Source of the DNA: JACDAV01 sp964626755 | GTDB lineage: Bacteria > Chloroflexota > Limnocylindria > Limnocylindrales > CSP1-4 | Assembly (NCBI GenBank): GCA_964626755.1 | Contig: CAZVGO010000017.1 | Location: 1-64,000 of the forward strand | Direction of reading: 5' to 3' | Length of the DNA stretch: 64,000 nucleotides | Shown here: positions 24,021 to 31,999 of the stretch, piece after piece | Layout of the letters: each line of letters starts with the position of its first letter | Position numbering within the stretch: the stretch's first letter is position 1 | The notes under the pieces: generated by a model | Told to the model about the DNA's origin: nothing | The model's database searches: none | Seen by the model: only the letters and a program-made list of their open reading frames with translations | Translations under genes and position numbers: made by a program

Positions 24021-25663
24021 CCGCCGCCGACCTGCTCGTCGTCGGGCCCATCGCGACGCTCGCGGGGGAGCACGGGCTGGGCATCGTCGAGGCGCTCGCG
24101 GTCGGCGGCGGTCGGGTCGTCGCAGCCGGGCGCCTCGCCGAGGTCGAGCCGCTCGCCGGCCCGGCGACCCGCCGCGTCGATCTCTCGCCCGACGAGATCG
24201 CGATCCCGGGCCTGACCGACAGCCACCTTCATCTCGCCGAGGCCTCGCTCGACGACGACAAGATCGACCTCACTGCGGCGGCGACGCTCGGCGACGCGCT
24301 CGACCGGATCGCCCTGGTCCACGCATCGCTCGCGCCGGGGGCCTGGCTCGAGGGTCACGGCTGGGAATCGGATCGCTGGGGCGGCTGGCCGACGGCTGCC
24401 GACCTTGCCCGCGTGGCGCCCGGCCGACCCGCCGCGATCTGGGCCCACGATCACCACTCGCTCTGGACGAGCGAGGCGGGGCTGGAGGCGGCCGGAATCG
24501 ACTCGGCGACCGCCGACCCGGCCGGTGGCGTCATCCGGCGCGACTCTACGGTCCGTCCGACAGGCATCCTCCACGAGGCCGCCGCGCGGCTTGTCACGAG
24601 CCGGGTCCCGCCGATCACTGCCGGCGACCTCGAGGGGGCGATCCCGCGCGTCGCCGGCCGTCTCCTCGCCCTCGGGGTCGTCGCCGTCCACGATCCGGGC
24701 CAACTCTCGCTCCAGGACGGGCTCGGACCGGCCTACGAGGCGTACCGGCGGCTTGCGGACTCTGGGAGCCTGGCGATCCGGGTGCATGCCGCAATCAGGC
24801 CGGAACAGCTCGATGCGGCGATCGCCGCCGGCATTCGGAGCGGCGACGCGCTGGGTGACCCCGATGGCCGGGCCAGGGTCGGCTGGCTGAAGCTGTTCGC
24901 CGACGGGACGCTCGGTTCGCGCACGGCCGCCCTCCTTGCGGCGATCGAGCCGGAGCCGGGACGGCCACTCCCGGCGGGAACCGAGCGCGGCGTCTTCATG
25001 ACCGAGCCCGCGGTCCTCGCCGTCCTGGCCGATCGCGCCGCGACAGCCGGGATCGCGGCGCAGATCCACGCGATCGGGGATCACGCCGTCCGGGTCGCGC
25101 TCGACGCCCTCGAGCCGACGGTGGGGCGGGCGCGCCTCGTCCCGCGCCTCGAGCACGTCCAGCTCGTCCACCCGGACGACGTGCCGCGCTTCGGCCAGGC
25201 CGGGATCGCGGCCTCGGTCCAGCCGGTCCACCTCCGGTCCGACGCCGCGGCCGCGCGACGGCTGTGGGGCAGCCGCGCCGAGCGGTTCGGTTACGCCTGG
25301 GCGACGCTCGCGCGGTCGGGGGCCCTGCTCGCGTTCGGGACCGACGCGCCCGTCGAGCCGATCGACCCGTGGCCGGGCCTGGCGATCGCGGTCACTCGCG
25401 CCGACCCGTCGTGGGCCGCGGGCACGGCGCCGTTCGGACCGGCCGAGGCCTTGACACTCGACCAGGCGCTCCGGGCCGCGACGATCGCGCCGGCCGTCAC
25501 CGCCGCGGAGCCGGACCGTGGGCGACTGACCCCGGGCCAGCGCGCGGACCTCGCGGTGGTCCCTGCCGCGGCGCTCCGCGAACCGGTCGAAGCGGGCGGC
25601 CCACTCGCGACCGCCCGCCCGAGGCTCGTCCTCGTCGACGGGGCTGTTGCCTTCGAGGCTTGA
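24017..25663 (+). CDS. amidohydrolase family 3 protein
   Basis: A 548-residue metal-dependent hydrolase. The entry motif PGLTDSHLHL near residue 67 gives two His ligands; an AIWAHDHHSLW segment, the FADGTLGSRTA motif near 295, the IHAIGDHAV motif near 350 and the final GTDAPVEPIDPW Asp motif near 440 follow the YtcJ-like order. The C-terminal composite beta domain ends GQRADLAVV. Substrates in this family are mostly unknown. It begins by GTGA overlap with the asparaginase gene and ends two bases from the convergent DUF1059 gene. Confidence 0.85.
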   Translation: MTAADLLVVGPIATLAGEHGLGIVEALAVGGGRVVAAGRLAEVEPLAGPATRRVDLSPDEIAIPGLTDSHLHLAEASLDDDKIDLTAAATLGDALDRIALVHASLAPGAWLEGHGWESDRWGGWPTAADLARVAPGRPAAIWAHDHHSLWTSEAGLEAAGIDSATADPAGGVIRRDSTVRPTGILHEAAARLVTSRVPPITAGDLEGAIPRVAGRLLALGVVAVHDPGQLSLQDGLGPAYEAYRRLADSGSLAIRVHAAIRPEQLDAAIAAGIRSGDALGDPDGRARVGWLKLFADGTLGSRTAALLAAIEPEPGRPLPAGTERGVFMTEPAVLAVLADRAATAGIAAQIHAIGDHAVRVALDALEPTVGRARLVPRLEHVQLVHPDDVPRFGQAGIAASVQPVHLRSDAAAARRLWGSRAERFGYAWATLARSGALLAFGTDAPVEPIDPWPGLAIAVTRADPSWAAGTAPFGPAEALTLDQALRAATIAPAVTAAEPDRGRLTPGQRADLAVVPAAALREPVEAGGPLATARPRLVLVDGAVAFEA

Positions 25664-25665
25664 CG

Positions 25666-25866
25666 TTACTGCTGCGCGCGGACCCCTGTCGCGTGCTCAG
25701 CGTCATCGTAGGCCCCGGCCCGGACGAACTCCCGGGCAGCAGGCTCCTTGAACTCCATCTCGGGATGGACGTCCTTTGCGTGACGCATCGCCTCCTTCAC
25801 CAGCTGTTCATCGGTCTCGGCATGGAGGTGCGCGCAGTTCGGCGCTACACACTCGACTCCCCGCAT
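25666..25866 (-). CDS. DUF1059 small protein
   Basis: A 66-residue protein with the DUF1059 pattern: CVAPNCAHLHAETDEQLVKEA, then HAKDVHPEMEF, with two Cys and several His that may bind a metal. The start ATG 25866 has an AAGGGAG ribosome site about 10 nt upstream; a 79-residue version is possible. It follows the flavin disulfide reductase-like gene by 45 nt on the same strand and probably shares its transcript. Role unknown. Confidence 0.75.
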   Translation of the reverse strand: MRGVECVAPNCAHLHAETDEQLVKEAMRHAKDVHPEMEFKEPAAREFVRAGAYDDAEHATGVRAQQ

Positions 25867-25911
25867 GGCCTCGGCGCTCCCTTCTGTGACTACGGCCCGA
25901 GGCAACGAAGC

Positions 25912-27312
25912 CTACTCCTCGGCTCCAGACCGACGACCAACCTGCGCGGCGCCGAGCTCGCGCAGTGCGTCGGCGAACAGGCCGTTGTAGATCCGCGACG
26001 TCGACGGGAACGCGTGGATCGTCTCGGCCAGTGTTTCGACCGGCACGCGGGCCTTGATGGCGAGGACGCACTCGTGGATCGCCGCCGACGCGTCCGGGCA
26101 GGCGATCGCCGCGCCGACGAGCTCGCGCGAGCCGCGGTCGACGACGATCGTCACGTGCCCGGTCGTCGCCTCGACCGAGTAGCCCTTCGATGTCTTCGGG
26201 AAGTCCGCGACGAGCTCGAACGCGTCGACCCCGTCGGATCGTGCCTGCTCGACGGTCCGGCCGACGAATGCCGCCTCGGGGTCGGTGTACGTCGCCCGCG
26301 GCAGCGCCCGGTAGTCGGGCGCGATGGGCTCGCCGAGCGCCATCCGCACGGCAAGCTCGCCCTGGTAGTGGCCCTGGTGCGTATGGAGCTCCGGTCCCGC
26401 CGCGTCACCGACGACGTACAGGCCGTCGGCGATCCTGAGCCGGCCATCGCGCGGGAAGGCCATCCGGCCGCTCGTATCGATGCCGTAGTGCTCGAGGCCG
26501 AGGTCGTCGAGAGGGAACGCCCGCCCGACCGCCAGGAGAATCTCGTGACCCTTGACGCTCGAGCCGTCGTCGAGCTCGACGGCGTGGGGGCGCCCCTTGC
26601 CGCCCGCACGGGCCCCGACGGCTCGGACGCCGAGACGGATGTCGACGCCGGACTCCCGCAGCCCGTCCGCGACCGCCGCGGAGTTGCGCGGATGATCGGT
26701 CGGCGTGAGGCGGTCACCCGCCTGGACGATCGCCGTCGGGACGTCGAAGCGGGCAAACACCTGGGCCAACTCGCAGCCGGTGGGTCCGCCACCGAGGACG
26801 AGCAGGCTCTTCGGGAGCTCCCGGGTCAGCGTCGCCTCGCGATTCGTCCAGGTCGGGATCGCGTCGAGACCGGGGATCGGCGGCGTCTTCGACACGGAGC
26901 CGACGGCGATGACGATATTCGAAGCCTCGACCGGTCGGACTTCGTCAGCGTGCCGGATCTCGACTCGTCCGCGGCCGACGATCCGGGCGGTACCACGGTA
27001 GGGGACTGCGCCCGCTTTCTCGAGCGCCGTCACGTGGCTGATGTCGTCCGGCTCGTCCGCGTCCGGGGCGCGGTTCACCATGTAGTCCCGGCGCGCGGAC
27101 GCGCGCGCCCAGTCGTACGCTGCGGGATTCGCCGCGTGGCGCGCCGCGGCGTTCAGCAGCGACTTCGACGGGATGCAGCCGATGTGCGGGCAGCTGCCGC
27201 CGAACCACCCCCGGTCGACGATCGCGACCGTCGCGCCTTTCTCCCGGGCCTTGTTCGCGGCGGCCTCGCCGGCCGGACCCGCTCCGACGATGACGAAGTC
27301 GAATCGGTCCAC
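25912..27312 (-). CDS. FAD-dependent pyridine nucleotide-disulfide oxidoreductase (atypical)
   Basis: A 466-residue member of the lipoamide dehydrogenase/mercuric reductase class. An N-terminal FAD site (VIVGAGPAGEAAA), the redox disulfide GGSCPHIGCIPSK near residues 39-51, the NAD site (VLGGGPTGCELAQ) and the FAD motif YVVGDAAG are all intact. The C-terminal dimer-interface motif, HAHPTxxE in lipoamide dehydrogenases, reads HAFPSTSR, so the catalytic His and Glu appear to be lost. It is therefore unlikely to be a true lipoamide dehydrogenase. The GTG start 27312 has a GAGGAGGA ribosome site overlapping the end of the methyltransferase gene. Confidence 0.85.
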   Translation of the reverse strand: MDRFDFVIVGAGPAGEAAANKAREKGATVAIVDRGWFGGSCPHIGCIPSKSLLNAAARHAANPAAYDWARASARRDYMVNRAPDADEPDDISHVTALEKAGAVPYRGTARIVGRGRVEIRHADEVRPVEASNIVIAVGSVSKTPPIPGLDAIPTWTNREATLTRELPKSLLVLGGGPTGCELAQVFARFDVPTAIVQAGDRLTPTDHPRNSAAVADGLRESGVDIRLGVRAVGARAGGKGRPHAVELDDGSSVKGHEILLAVGRAFPLDDLGLEHYGIDTSGRMAFPRDGRLRIADGLYVVGDAAGPELHTHQGHYQGELAVRMALGEPIAPDYRALPRATYTDPEAAFVGRTVEQARSDGVDAFELVADFPKTSKGYSVEATTGHVTIVVDRGSRELVGAAIACPDASAAIHECVLAIKARVPVETLAETIHAFPSTSRIYNGLFADALRELGAAQVGRRSGAEE

Positions 27313-27329
27313 AGCGAGCTCCTCCTCGA

Positions 27330-28151
27330 TTACTGCCCGCGGTCGCGCTGGCGGCGGGCTTCATAGAGCAGCACGGCCGCCGCGACCGACACGTTGAGGC
27401 TGTCGGCGATCCCGCGCATCGGGAGACGAACTGGCGTCGCGTCGTCGGTCGACCATCCTGCGCTCAGTCCGTCCGCCTCGCTCCCGAGGGCGATCGCCAG
27501 CGGCCCCCGCAGGTCCGCGTCCCACGGGTTCGTCTCCGCGTCGACGCGGGCCGCGACGAGTCGCAGGCCGTGGCCGCGGAGCCAGTCGCGAATCTCGGCC
27601 GACGCGCCGGTCGCGATCGGGACCGTGAAGACCGTTCCCGCGCTCGCTCGTATCGCGTTCGGGTTGAACGGATCGGTGCGTGGGTCGGCGAGGATCAGCG
27701 CGTCGGCGCCCGCGCCGTCCGCGCTGCGGAGCACCGCGCCGAGATTGCCGGGCTTCTCGACCGCCTCGAGGACGACGACGAGCGGGCTCTCGGACAGGTG
27801 TAGCCGGGCGAGGTCGGTCGACGGAATCCGCACGGTCGCCACGACGCCTTCGACCCGGTCCCCGAACGCCACCTTCGCGAACGCGGCTTCGCTCGTCGTC
27901 CAGATGTGTGCGCCAATCGTCTCGAGTGCGCGAACGGCAGCCCGGGCGTCGTCGGTTCGGACGAGGTCCTCGCAGACGAACGCCTCCTCGACCGCGACGC
28001 CGGCCTCCAATGCGCGGCGCAACTCGCGACCGCCGTCGACGATCGTGAGGCCGGTCTCGTCGCGCGCACGCCGGTCCCGAAGTCGCGCGGCGGCGCGGAT
28101 CCGCGGGTTGGCCGCGCTCGCGATCTGCGGCGCGCTCCGCGGCGCGGTCAC
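27330..28151 (-). CDS. TrmH/SpoU family RNA 2'-O-methyltransferase
   Basis: A 273-residue protein. An N-terminal substrate-binding domain (SAANPRIRAAARLRDR, then LTIVDGGRELRRALEAG) precedes the knotted SPOUT domain with VVVLEAVEKPGNLGAVLRSADGAG, ALILADPRTD, ALGSEADGLS and the closing MRGIADSLNVSVAAAVLLYE. It should methylate a guanosine or uridine ribose in rRNA or tRNA; the exact site is unknown. The GTG start 28151 overlaps the stop of the upstream methyltransferase (GTGA), pairing two RNA-modification genes. Confidence 0.9.
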   Translation of the reverse strand: MTAPRSAPQIASAANPRIRAAARLRDRRARDETGLTIVDGGRELRRALEAGVAVEEAFVCEDLVRTDDARAAVRALETIGAHIWTTSEAAFAKVAFGDRVEGVVATVRIPSTDLARLHLSESPLVVVLEAVEKPGNLGAVLRSADGAGADALILADPRTDPFNPNAIRASAGTVFTVPIATGASAEIRDWLRGHGLRLVAARVDAETNPWDADLRGPLAIALGSEADGLSAGWSTDDATPVRLPMRGIADSLNVSVAAAVLLYEARRQRDRGQ

Positions 28152-28981
28152 GCGGCGAGCTCCAGGCGGGCGAACGCACCGAGCGTCAGGGCCGCCCCGG
28201 AATGCGCTTCGAGCCGGAGATCGCCGGCGTCGCGGCGGGCGACGCGTCGTCCGCTCGTCCGCTCGAGCGCGTCGGACAACCGGGGACCGTCCCAGCCCGG
28301 CGTGTGCGCCGTCAGCAGGATGAATGCGCCCGGCTCGGCCACGGCGAGGCACGCGTCGAGGAGGGAGTCGATGCCCGACTCGAGCTCCCATCGCCGGCCC
28401 GGCCCTCCGTGGCCGTAGCTCGGCGGATCGAGGACGATGCCCCCGTACCGCCGTCTGCGGCGACCCTCGCGCCGGAGAAACGACGCGGCGTCGTCGACGA
28501 TCCAGCGGACGGGCGCGCCGGCCAGCCCGGACAGCTCCGCGTTGTGGCGTGCCCACGCGACGGCCGGGCGCGACGCATCGACGTGGGTCACCCGCGCGCC
28601 CTCGCGGGCCAGGACGAGGGACGTCGCGCCGGTGTAACCGAACAGGTGGACCACCGCGGCACCGGGCCGGGCCGCGACGGCGCCGCGCAGCCACGGCCAG
28701 AGTCCCGCGTGCTCAGGGAACCAGCCGACCTGGCCGGCCTCGGTTGGACGCAGCTCGAGGGTAAGTCCGTCGGCGTCGACGGTCCACGGCCCGGCGGGTG
28801 CGCCGCGCGACTCCCACCCGCGCTCGCGCTCGAACCGCAGATCCGCCTCGGTCCAGGCGTCCGGTTGGCGGGGCGGGCCAGTGGCCGCGGGCGCCGGTCG
28901 ATCGACAACCCGCGCCCCGAAGCGCTCCAGCCGCCGGCCGTCGCCGGCGTCGAGCAGCTCGTGCGCGCGAGGTCCTCCCAT
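28148..28981 (-). CDS. class I SAM-dependent methyltransferase (RlmI/COG1092-like)
   Basis: A 277-residue protein. The Rossmann methyltransferase core shows HLFGYTGATSLVLAREGARVTHVDAS (SAM site) and the catalytic-loop motif LDPPSYGHG near residue 190. This is the layout of rRNA cytosine-C5 methyltransferases of the RlmI group, but the N-terminal PUA domain is absent. The start is ATG 28981; a GATGAT hexamer ends 6 nt upstream. It is coupled to the TrmH-like gene. The substrate is probably rRNA, by family and neighbour only. Confidence 0.75.
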   Translation of the reverse strand: MGGPRAHELLDAGDGRRLERFGARVVDRPAPAATGPPRQPDAWTEADLRFERERGWESRGAPAGPWTVDADGLTLELRPTEAGQVGWFPEHAGLWPWLRGAVAARPGAAVVHLFGYTGATSLVLAREGARVTHVDASRPAVAWARHNAELSGLAGAPVRWIVDDAASFLRREGRRRRRYGGIVLDPPSYGHGGPGRRWELESGIDSLLDACLAVAEPGAFILLTAHTPGWDGPRLSDALERTSGRRVARRDAGDLRLEAHSGAALTLGAFARLELAA

Positions 28982-29047
28982 CGCGTCATCATCGCCGACG
29001 GAGCCGTCGGCGAGAACCGGCACCCCGGTCCGAACGTATGGAGAGCC

Positions 29048-29194
29048 ATGAACGTCCGTCAGCGAGTTGCCCTGCTCCTCGCGGCCGTCGCCCTGGCCGT
29101 GCTCGCCGGCTGCACGCAGCCGTCGGACCCGGGAGCCCCGGCCGCGTCGAATCAGCCCGCCGCCAGCCAGGGTCGGGGCGACTACGACTACTAG
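29048..29194 (+). CDS. small lipoprotein
   Basis: A 48-residue protein: a signal peptide (NVRQRVALLLAAVALAV) ends in the lipobox LAGC with the lipidated Cys at residue 22, leaving a mature peptide of 27 residues that is Pro/Ser/Gln-rich and ends GDYDY. A GGAGAG ribosome site is 5 nt before ATG 29048. It stands alone, divergent from the methyltransferase pair. The function of such a short lipopeptide cannot be deduced. Confidence 0.65.
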   Translation: MNVRQRVALLLAAVALAVLAGCTQPSDPGAPAASNQPAASQGRGDYDY

Positions 29195-29230
29195 CCCCCG
29201 ACCCCGCCGACGGCCGTCAGTAAGCCGCTC

Positions 29231-29395
29231 TCAGACGCGCCGGCCCAGCGGCAGGTCCGCGACGAGGAACGCGCCTGCGAACGCGGCCAATCCAAGCGCG
29301 AGCAGCGATACCGACCCGATATTGATCGACAGCGCGTCGAGCACGAACAAGATCACGGCGACGATGAGCAGCAGGCTGCGGGCGTTCAATCCCAT
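29231..29395 (-). CDS. small two-helix membrane protein
   Basis: A 54-residue protein. Two hydrophobic helices (about residues 7-20 and 26-47) are separated by a short ALSINIG turn, with a positively charged end (PLGRRV). A GGAGAG ribosome site precedes ATG 29395, and a TATACT hexamer on the minus strand lies about 55 nt upstream. These signals and the clean hydrophobic pattern make it a real gene. It converges with the small lipoprotein. Role unknown. Confidence 0.6.
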   Translation of the reverse strand: MGLNARSLLLIVAVILFVLDALSINIGSVSLLALGLAAFAGAFLVADLPLGRRV

Positions 29396-29449
29396 TGGGC
29401 TCTCTCCGTGGGCGCGGGAACCGCCGCGTCCGTCGCGGACGGCGCCCCG

Positions 29450-29455
29450 AGTATA
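29450..29455 (-). promoter_or_regulatory. -10 element of the 54-residue membrane protein gene
   Basis: TATACT on the minus strand, giving a leader of about 48 nt. It lies 16 nt from the divergent tRNA-Val hexamer on the plus strand. Confidence 0.45.
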
Positions 29456-29471
29456 GGTGGGGCGGTTGGGC

Positions 29472-29477
29472 TAGAAT
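29472..29477 (+). promoter_or_regulatory. -10 element of tRNA-Val (and possibly thrS leader)
   Basis: TAGAAT, 35 nt before the tRNA 5' end. No clear second promoter was found between the tRNA and the thrS leader, so both may be read from here. Confidence 0.4.
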
Positions 29478-29512
29478 TCGGCCGCGGCGCGACGGAACCG
29501 CGCCGCATTGAT

Positions 29513-29589
29513 GGGCGGCTAGCTCAGTTGGTTAGAGCACTTGCTTGACATGCAAGAGGTCACTGGTTCGAGCCCAGTGTCGCCCACCA
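29513..29589 (+). tRNA. tRNA-Val (anticodon GAC)
   Basis: A 77-nt cloverleaf with encoded CCA. The acceptor GGGCGGC pairs with GTCGCCC with one G-U pair; D arm GCTC/GAGC; anticodon stem CTTGC/GCAAG around the loop TTGACAT gives anticodon GAC; the T arm is GGTTCGAGCCC. It decodes GTC and GTT. Confidence 0.95.
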
Positions 29590-29604
29590 CTCCATAGCGA
29601 ACGC

Positions 29605-29825
29605 GTCGAGCGGGACACGCTCCGTCCCGTCGATCCTCACAGAGAGCCGGGCCTTTGGCTGGAAGCCCGGCGGGATCGCTTCGGAGCACCACCCGCGAGC
29701 GGCCGGCGAACCGGCCCGGGTCCGCCCGTTAGCGCGGCACGAGCGCGCCGGGACCAGCATCCCGGCGAAGGCGGGTGGGACCGCGGGAGTTGAACCTCTC
29801 GTCCTGTCGATGGACGAGGGGTTTT
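29605..29825 (+). ncRNA. T-box riboswitch leader of thrS
   Basis: The diagnostic T-box antiterminator core GGGTGGGACCGCGG is at 29773-29786. Upstream is the stem I pattern: CAGAGAG followed by a CCGGGC/GCCCGG hairpin with the GGCTGGAAG segment (29640-29670). The specifier is probably ACC at 29688-29690, followed by A, a threonine codon read by tRNA-Thr(GGT). A terminator hairpin with a T run ends the leader. Uncharged tRNA-Thr should stabilise the antiterminator and allow thrS transcription. The 5' boundary is approximate. Confidence 0.85.
29795..29825 (+). terminator. conditional terminator of the thrS T-box
   Basis: CCTCTCGTCC at 29795-29804 pairs with GGACGAGGGG at 29812-29821 (10 bp, one G-U) around a 7-base loop, followed by TTTT. 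It begins 9 nt after the T-box core, so antiterminator and terminator are mutually exclusive, as expected of the mechanism. Confidence 0.85.
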
Positions 29826-29844
29826 CGATTCGCGGGAGGCAACG

Positions 29845-31677
29845 ATGGTCGAACAGAAGGAAGATGACCAGGAGGACGTCGGTCTCGTCGTGCCCAAGCG
29901 CGGCTCGGCCGAGGAGCTCCTGGACGCGAGCGCCGGCGACCCGCTCGACTCGATGCGCCACTCCGCCGCGCACGTCATGGCCGAGGCGGTCATGGACCTC
30001 TTTCCCGGCACGAAGCTCGGGATCGGGCCGGCGATCGAGGGCGGCTTCTACTACGACTTCGACCTGGCCCGGCCGCTGACCCCGGACGACCTCGCCGCGA
30101 TCGAGGCCCGGATGGCGGAATCGGTTTCGGCGAACCACCCATTCAAGCGCCGGGAGCTGCCGCCGGAGGAGGGGAGGGCCTTCTTCGCGAAGCTCGGCCA
30201 GCCGTACAAGGTCGAGATCCTCGACGACCTTGGGGCAAAGGCGAAGGCGAACGGCTCGAAGATGCCGCCGACGTCGGTCTACGAGCACGGGTCCTTCGTC
30301 GACCTCTGCAAGGGGCCGCACGTCGAGAGCACGGGGAAGATCGGGCCGTTCAAGCTCCTCGCGCTCGCCGGGGCGTACTGGCGGGGCGACGAGAAGCGGC
30401 CGATGCTCCAGAGGATCTACGGGACGGTTTGGCCGACCCAGGAGGAGCTCGACCGCTACCTCTGGCGGCGCGAGGAGGCGAAGAAGCGGGATCACCGGCG
30501 GCTCGGCGTCCAGCTCGACCTGTTCAGCTTCCACGACGTCTCGCCGGGGGCGCCGTTCTGGCACCCGAAGGGCTGGACGCTGTACCGGACGCTCCAGACC
30601 GCGATGCGGGAGCTCCAGGGACGGCGCGGCTACCAGGAGATCTACACGCCGCCGCTCGTCCATCGGAAGCTGTGGGAGCAGTCCGGCCACTGGGACCTCT
30701 ACCGGGAGCACATGTTCCTCGTCGAGGCGGAGGACCAGACGTTCAGCCTCAAGCCGATGAACTGCCCCGAGTCGACGTTCATCTACCGGAGCCGGGTCCG
30801 CTCGTACCGGGAGCTGCCGCTCCGCCTGTCCGAGTACGGGAAGCTCCATCGGAACGAGCTGTCCGGCACGCTGTCGGGGCTCACCCGCGTCCGTCACTTC
30901 GTCCAGGACGACGCCCACGTCTACGTCCGGCCGGACCAGCTGGCCGACGAGATCGAGGCACTCCTCGGCGAGGTCCGCGAGGCGTACTCGTGGGTCGGAC
31001 TCGTGCCGCGCTTCGCGTTTGCCACGAAGCCGGACAAGGCGATCGGCGATCCGGCTCTCTGGGAACGAGCAGAGGAGTTGATCCACGCTGCACTCATGCG
31101 ATCTGGCGCCGAGTTCGTCGTCAAAGAGAAGGACGGAACGTTCTACGCCCCGAAGATCGACATTTACACCGACGATGCACTCGGGCGGGAGTGGCAGATG
31201 GCGACCATCCAGGCCGACCTCGTGATGCTCCCGGAACGCTTCGACCTGACGTACATCGACGAGGAGGGCCACCAGCAGCGCCCGATCGCCATCCACCGGG
31301 CGATCTACGGGTCGCTCGAGCGGTTCATCGGCATCATCACCGAGCACTTCGCGGGCGCCTTCCCGCTCTGGCTTGCGCCGGTCCAGGCGATCGTCATCCC
31401 GATTGCCGACCGCCACGTGGCCGCGGCGGAGGAGCTCGCCGACCTCCTGCGTGGCCGGGGGCTGCGGGTCGAGGTCGACGGATCCGATAGCCGGATGCAG
31501 AACAAGATCCGGCTCGCCCAGGGCCAGAAGGTGCCGTACATGGCCGTCCTCGGCGACCGCGAGGTGGAGGCCCGGACGGCCTCTCCCCGGACGCGGGCTG
31601 GCGAGCAGCTGGCGGCCGAACCGTGGGATGCCTTCGCCGACCGCCTCGCCGAGGAGTCCGCAGCCCGCCGGGTCTGA
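29845..31677 (+). CDS. thrS: threonyl-tRNA synthetase lacking the TGS domain
   Basis: A 610-residue class II synthetase. The N-terminal TGS domain is absent: after ~35 residues the editing domain begins with HSAAH (His39, His43) and its Cys in DLCKGPHV, so proofreading is intact. The catalytic core has the zinc ligands in MNCPES, DDAHVY and IHRAIYGS, motif 2 in TRVRHFVQDD, and motif 3 in AIYGSLERF. The C-terminal anticodon domain ends the protein. A GGGAGG ribosome site precedes ATG 29845. Transcription is controlled by the upstream T-box. It charges tRNA-Thr. Confidence 0.95.
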   Translation: MVEQKEDDQEDVGLVVPKRGSAEELLDASAGDPLDSMRHSAAHVMAEAVMDLFPGTKLGIGPAIEGGFYYDFDLARPLTPDDLAAIEARMAESVSANHPFKRRELPPEEGRAFFAKLGQPYKVEILDDLGAKAKANGSKMPPTSVYEHGSFVDLCKGPHVESTGKIGPFKLLALAGAYWRGDEKRPMLQRIYGTVWPTQEELDRYLWRREEAKKRDHRRLGVQLDLFSFHDVSPGAPFWHPKGWTLYRTLQTAMRELQGRRGYQEIYTPPLVHRKLWEQSGHWDLYREHMFLVEAEDQTFSLKPMNCPESTFIYRSRVRSYRELPLRLSEYGKLHRNELSGTLSGLTRVRHFVQDDAHVYVRPDQLADEIEALLGEVREAYSWVGLVPRFAFATKPDKAIGDPALWERAEELIHAALMRSGAEFVVKEKDGTFYAPKIDIYTDDALGREWQMATIQADLVMLPERFDLTYIDEEGHQQRPIAIHRAIYGSLERFIGIITEHFAGAFPLWLAPVQAIVIPIADRHVAAAEELADLLRGRGLRVEVDGSDSRMQNKIRLAQGQKVPYMAVLGDREVEARTASPRTRAGEQLAAEPWDAFADRLAEESAARRV

Positions 31678-31862
31678 GTCCGGCCTCTGACGCAAATATC
31701 AGCCCGGGCGTTGATAGCGGGATCGGCTGGGCCGCCGCGGCTCGAAGCGAGCGTGAGGGAACCCTCGGCGCGAGTCCGGCCGGCTCTGGAATGACGTTAG
31801 CATCGCCCCGATTGATATCTGAGCCAAACGGGCGGCGAAAGTCGCGAATACCAACCCCGGTC

Positions 31863-31881
31863 GTCCGCCCCGGTGGCGGAC
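31863..31881 (+). terminator. hairpin downstream of thrS, possible terminator
   Basis: GTCCGCC and GGCGGAC form a 7-bp stem with a five-base loop, followed by CTTGGATTG. The T tract is poor. It precedes the infC promoter, so it may end thrS transcripts. The rest of the 31.68-31.99 kb gap shows smaller hairpins but no ORF. Confidence 0.3.
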
Positions 31882-31887
31882 CTTGGA

Positions 31888-31917
31888 TTGCCCCCGTTTC
31901 GGGCCCTGTGCTATCCT
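31888..31917 (+). promoter_or_regulatory. promoter of infC-rpmI-rplT
   Basis: TTGCCC (-35, 31888-31893), an 18-base spacer, then TGC plus TATCCT (-10, 31912-31917). It gives a leader of about 76 nt before the infC start. Confidence 0.5.
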
Positions 31918-31923
31918 CCCGCG

Positions 31924-31964
31924 GCGACCGCAGCAGGGCCGCTGCGCGCCCATTTGTCGGTCGT
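31924..31964 (+). promoter_or_regulatory. structured 5' leader of infC
   Basis: GCGACCG at 31924-31930 pairs with CGGTCGT at 31958-31964 (7 bp), enclosing a CAGC/GCTG hairpin at 31931-31944. The fold begins right at the predicted transcript start and could be an autoregulatory site for L20 or IF3, whose operons are controlled by leader RNA in other bacteria. The assignment is by position only. Confidence 0.35.
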
Positions 31965-31999
31965 AAAACGTGCCCGGCGCCGCAACGAAGGGGTAGACC

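Noticed and set aside
25264..27366. 700-codon open frame on the plus strand
   Set aside because: It runs antisense through the flavin disulfide reductase gene and the end of the amidohydrolase in another frame; composition is that of a shadow frame.
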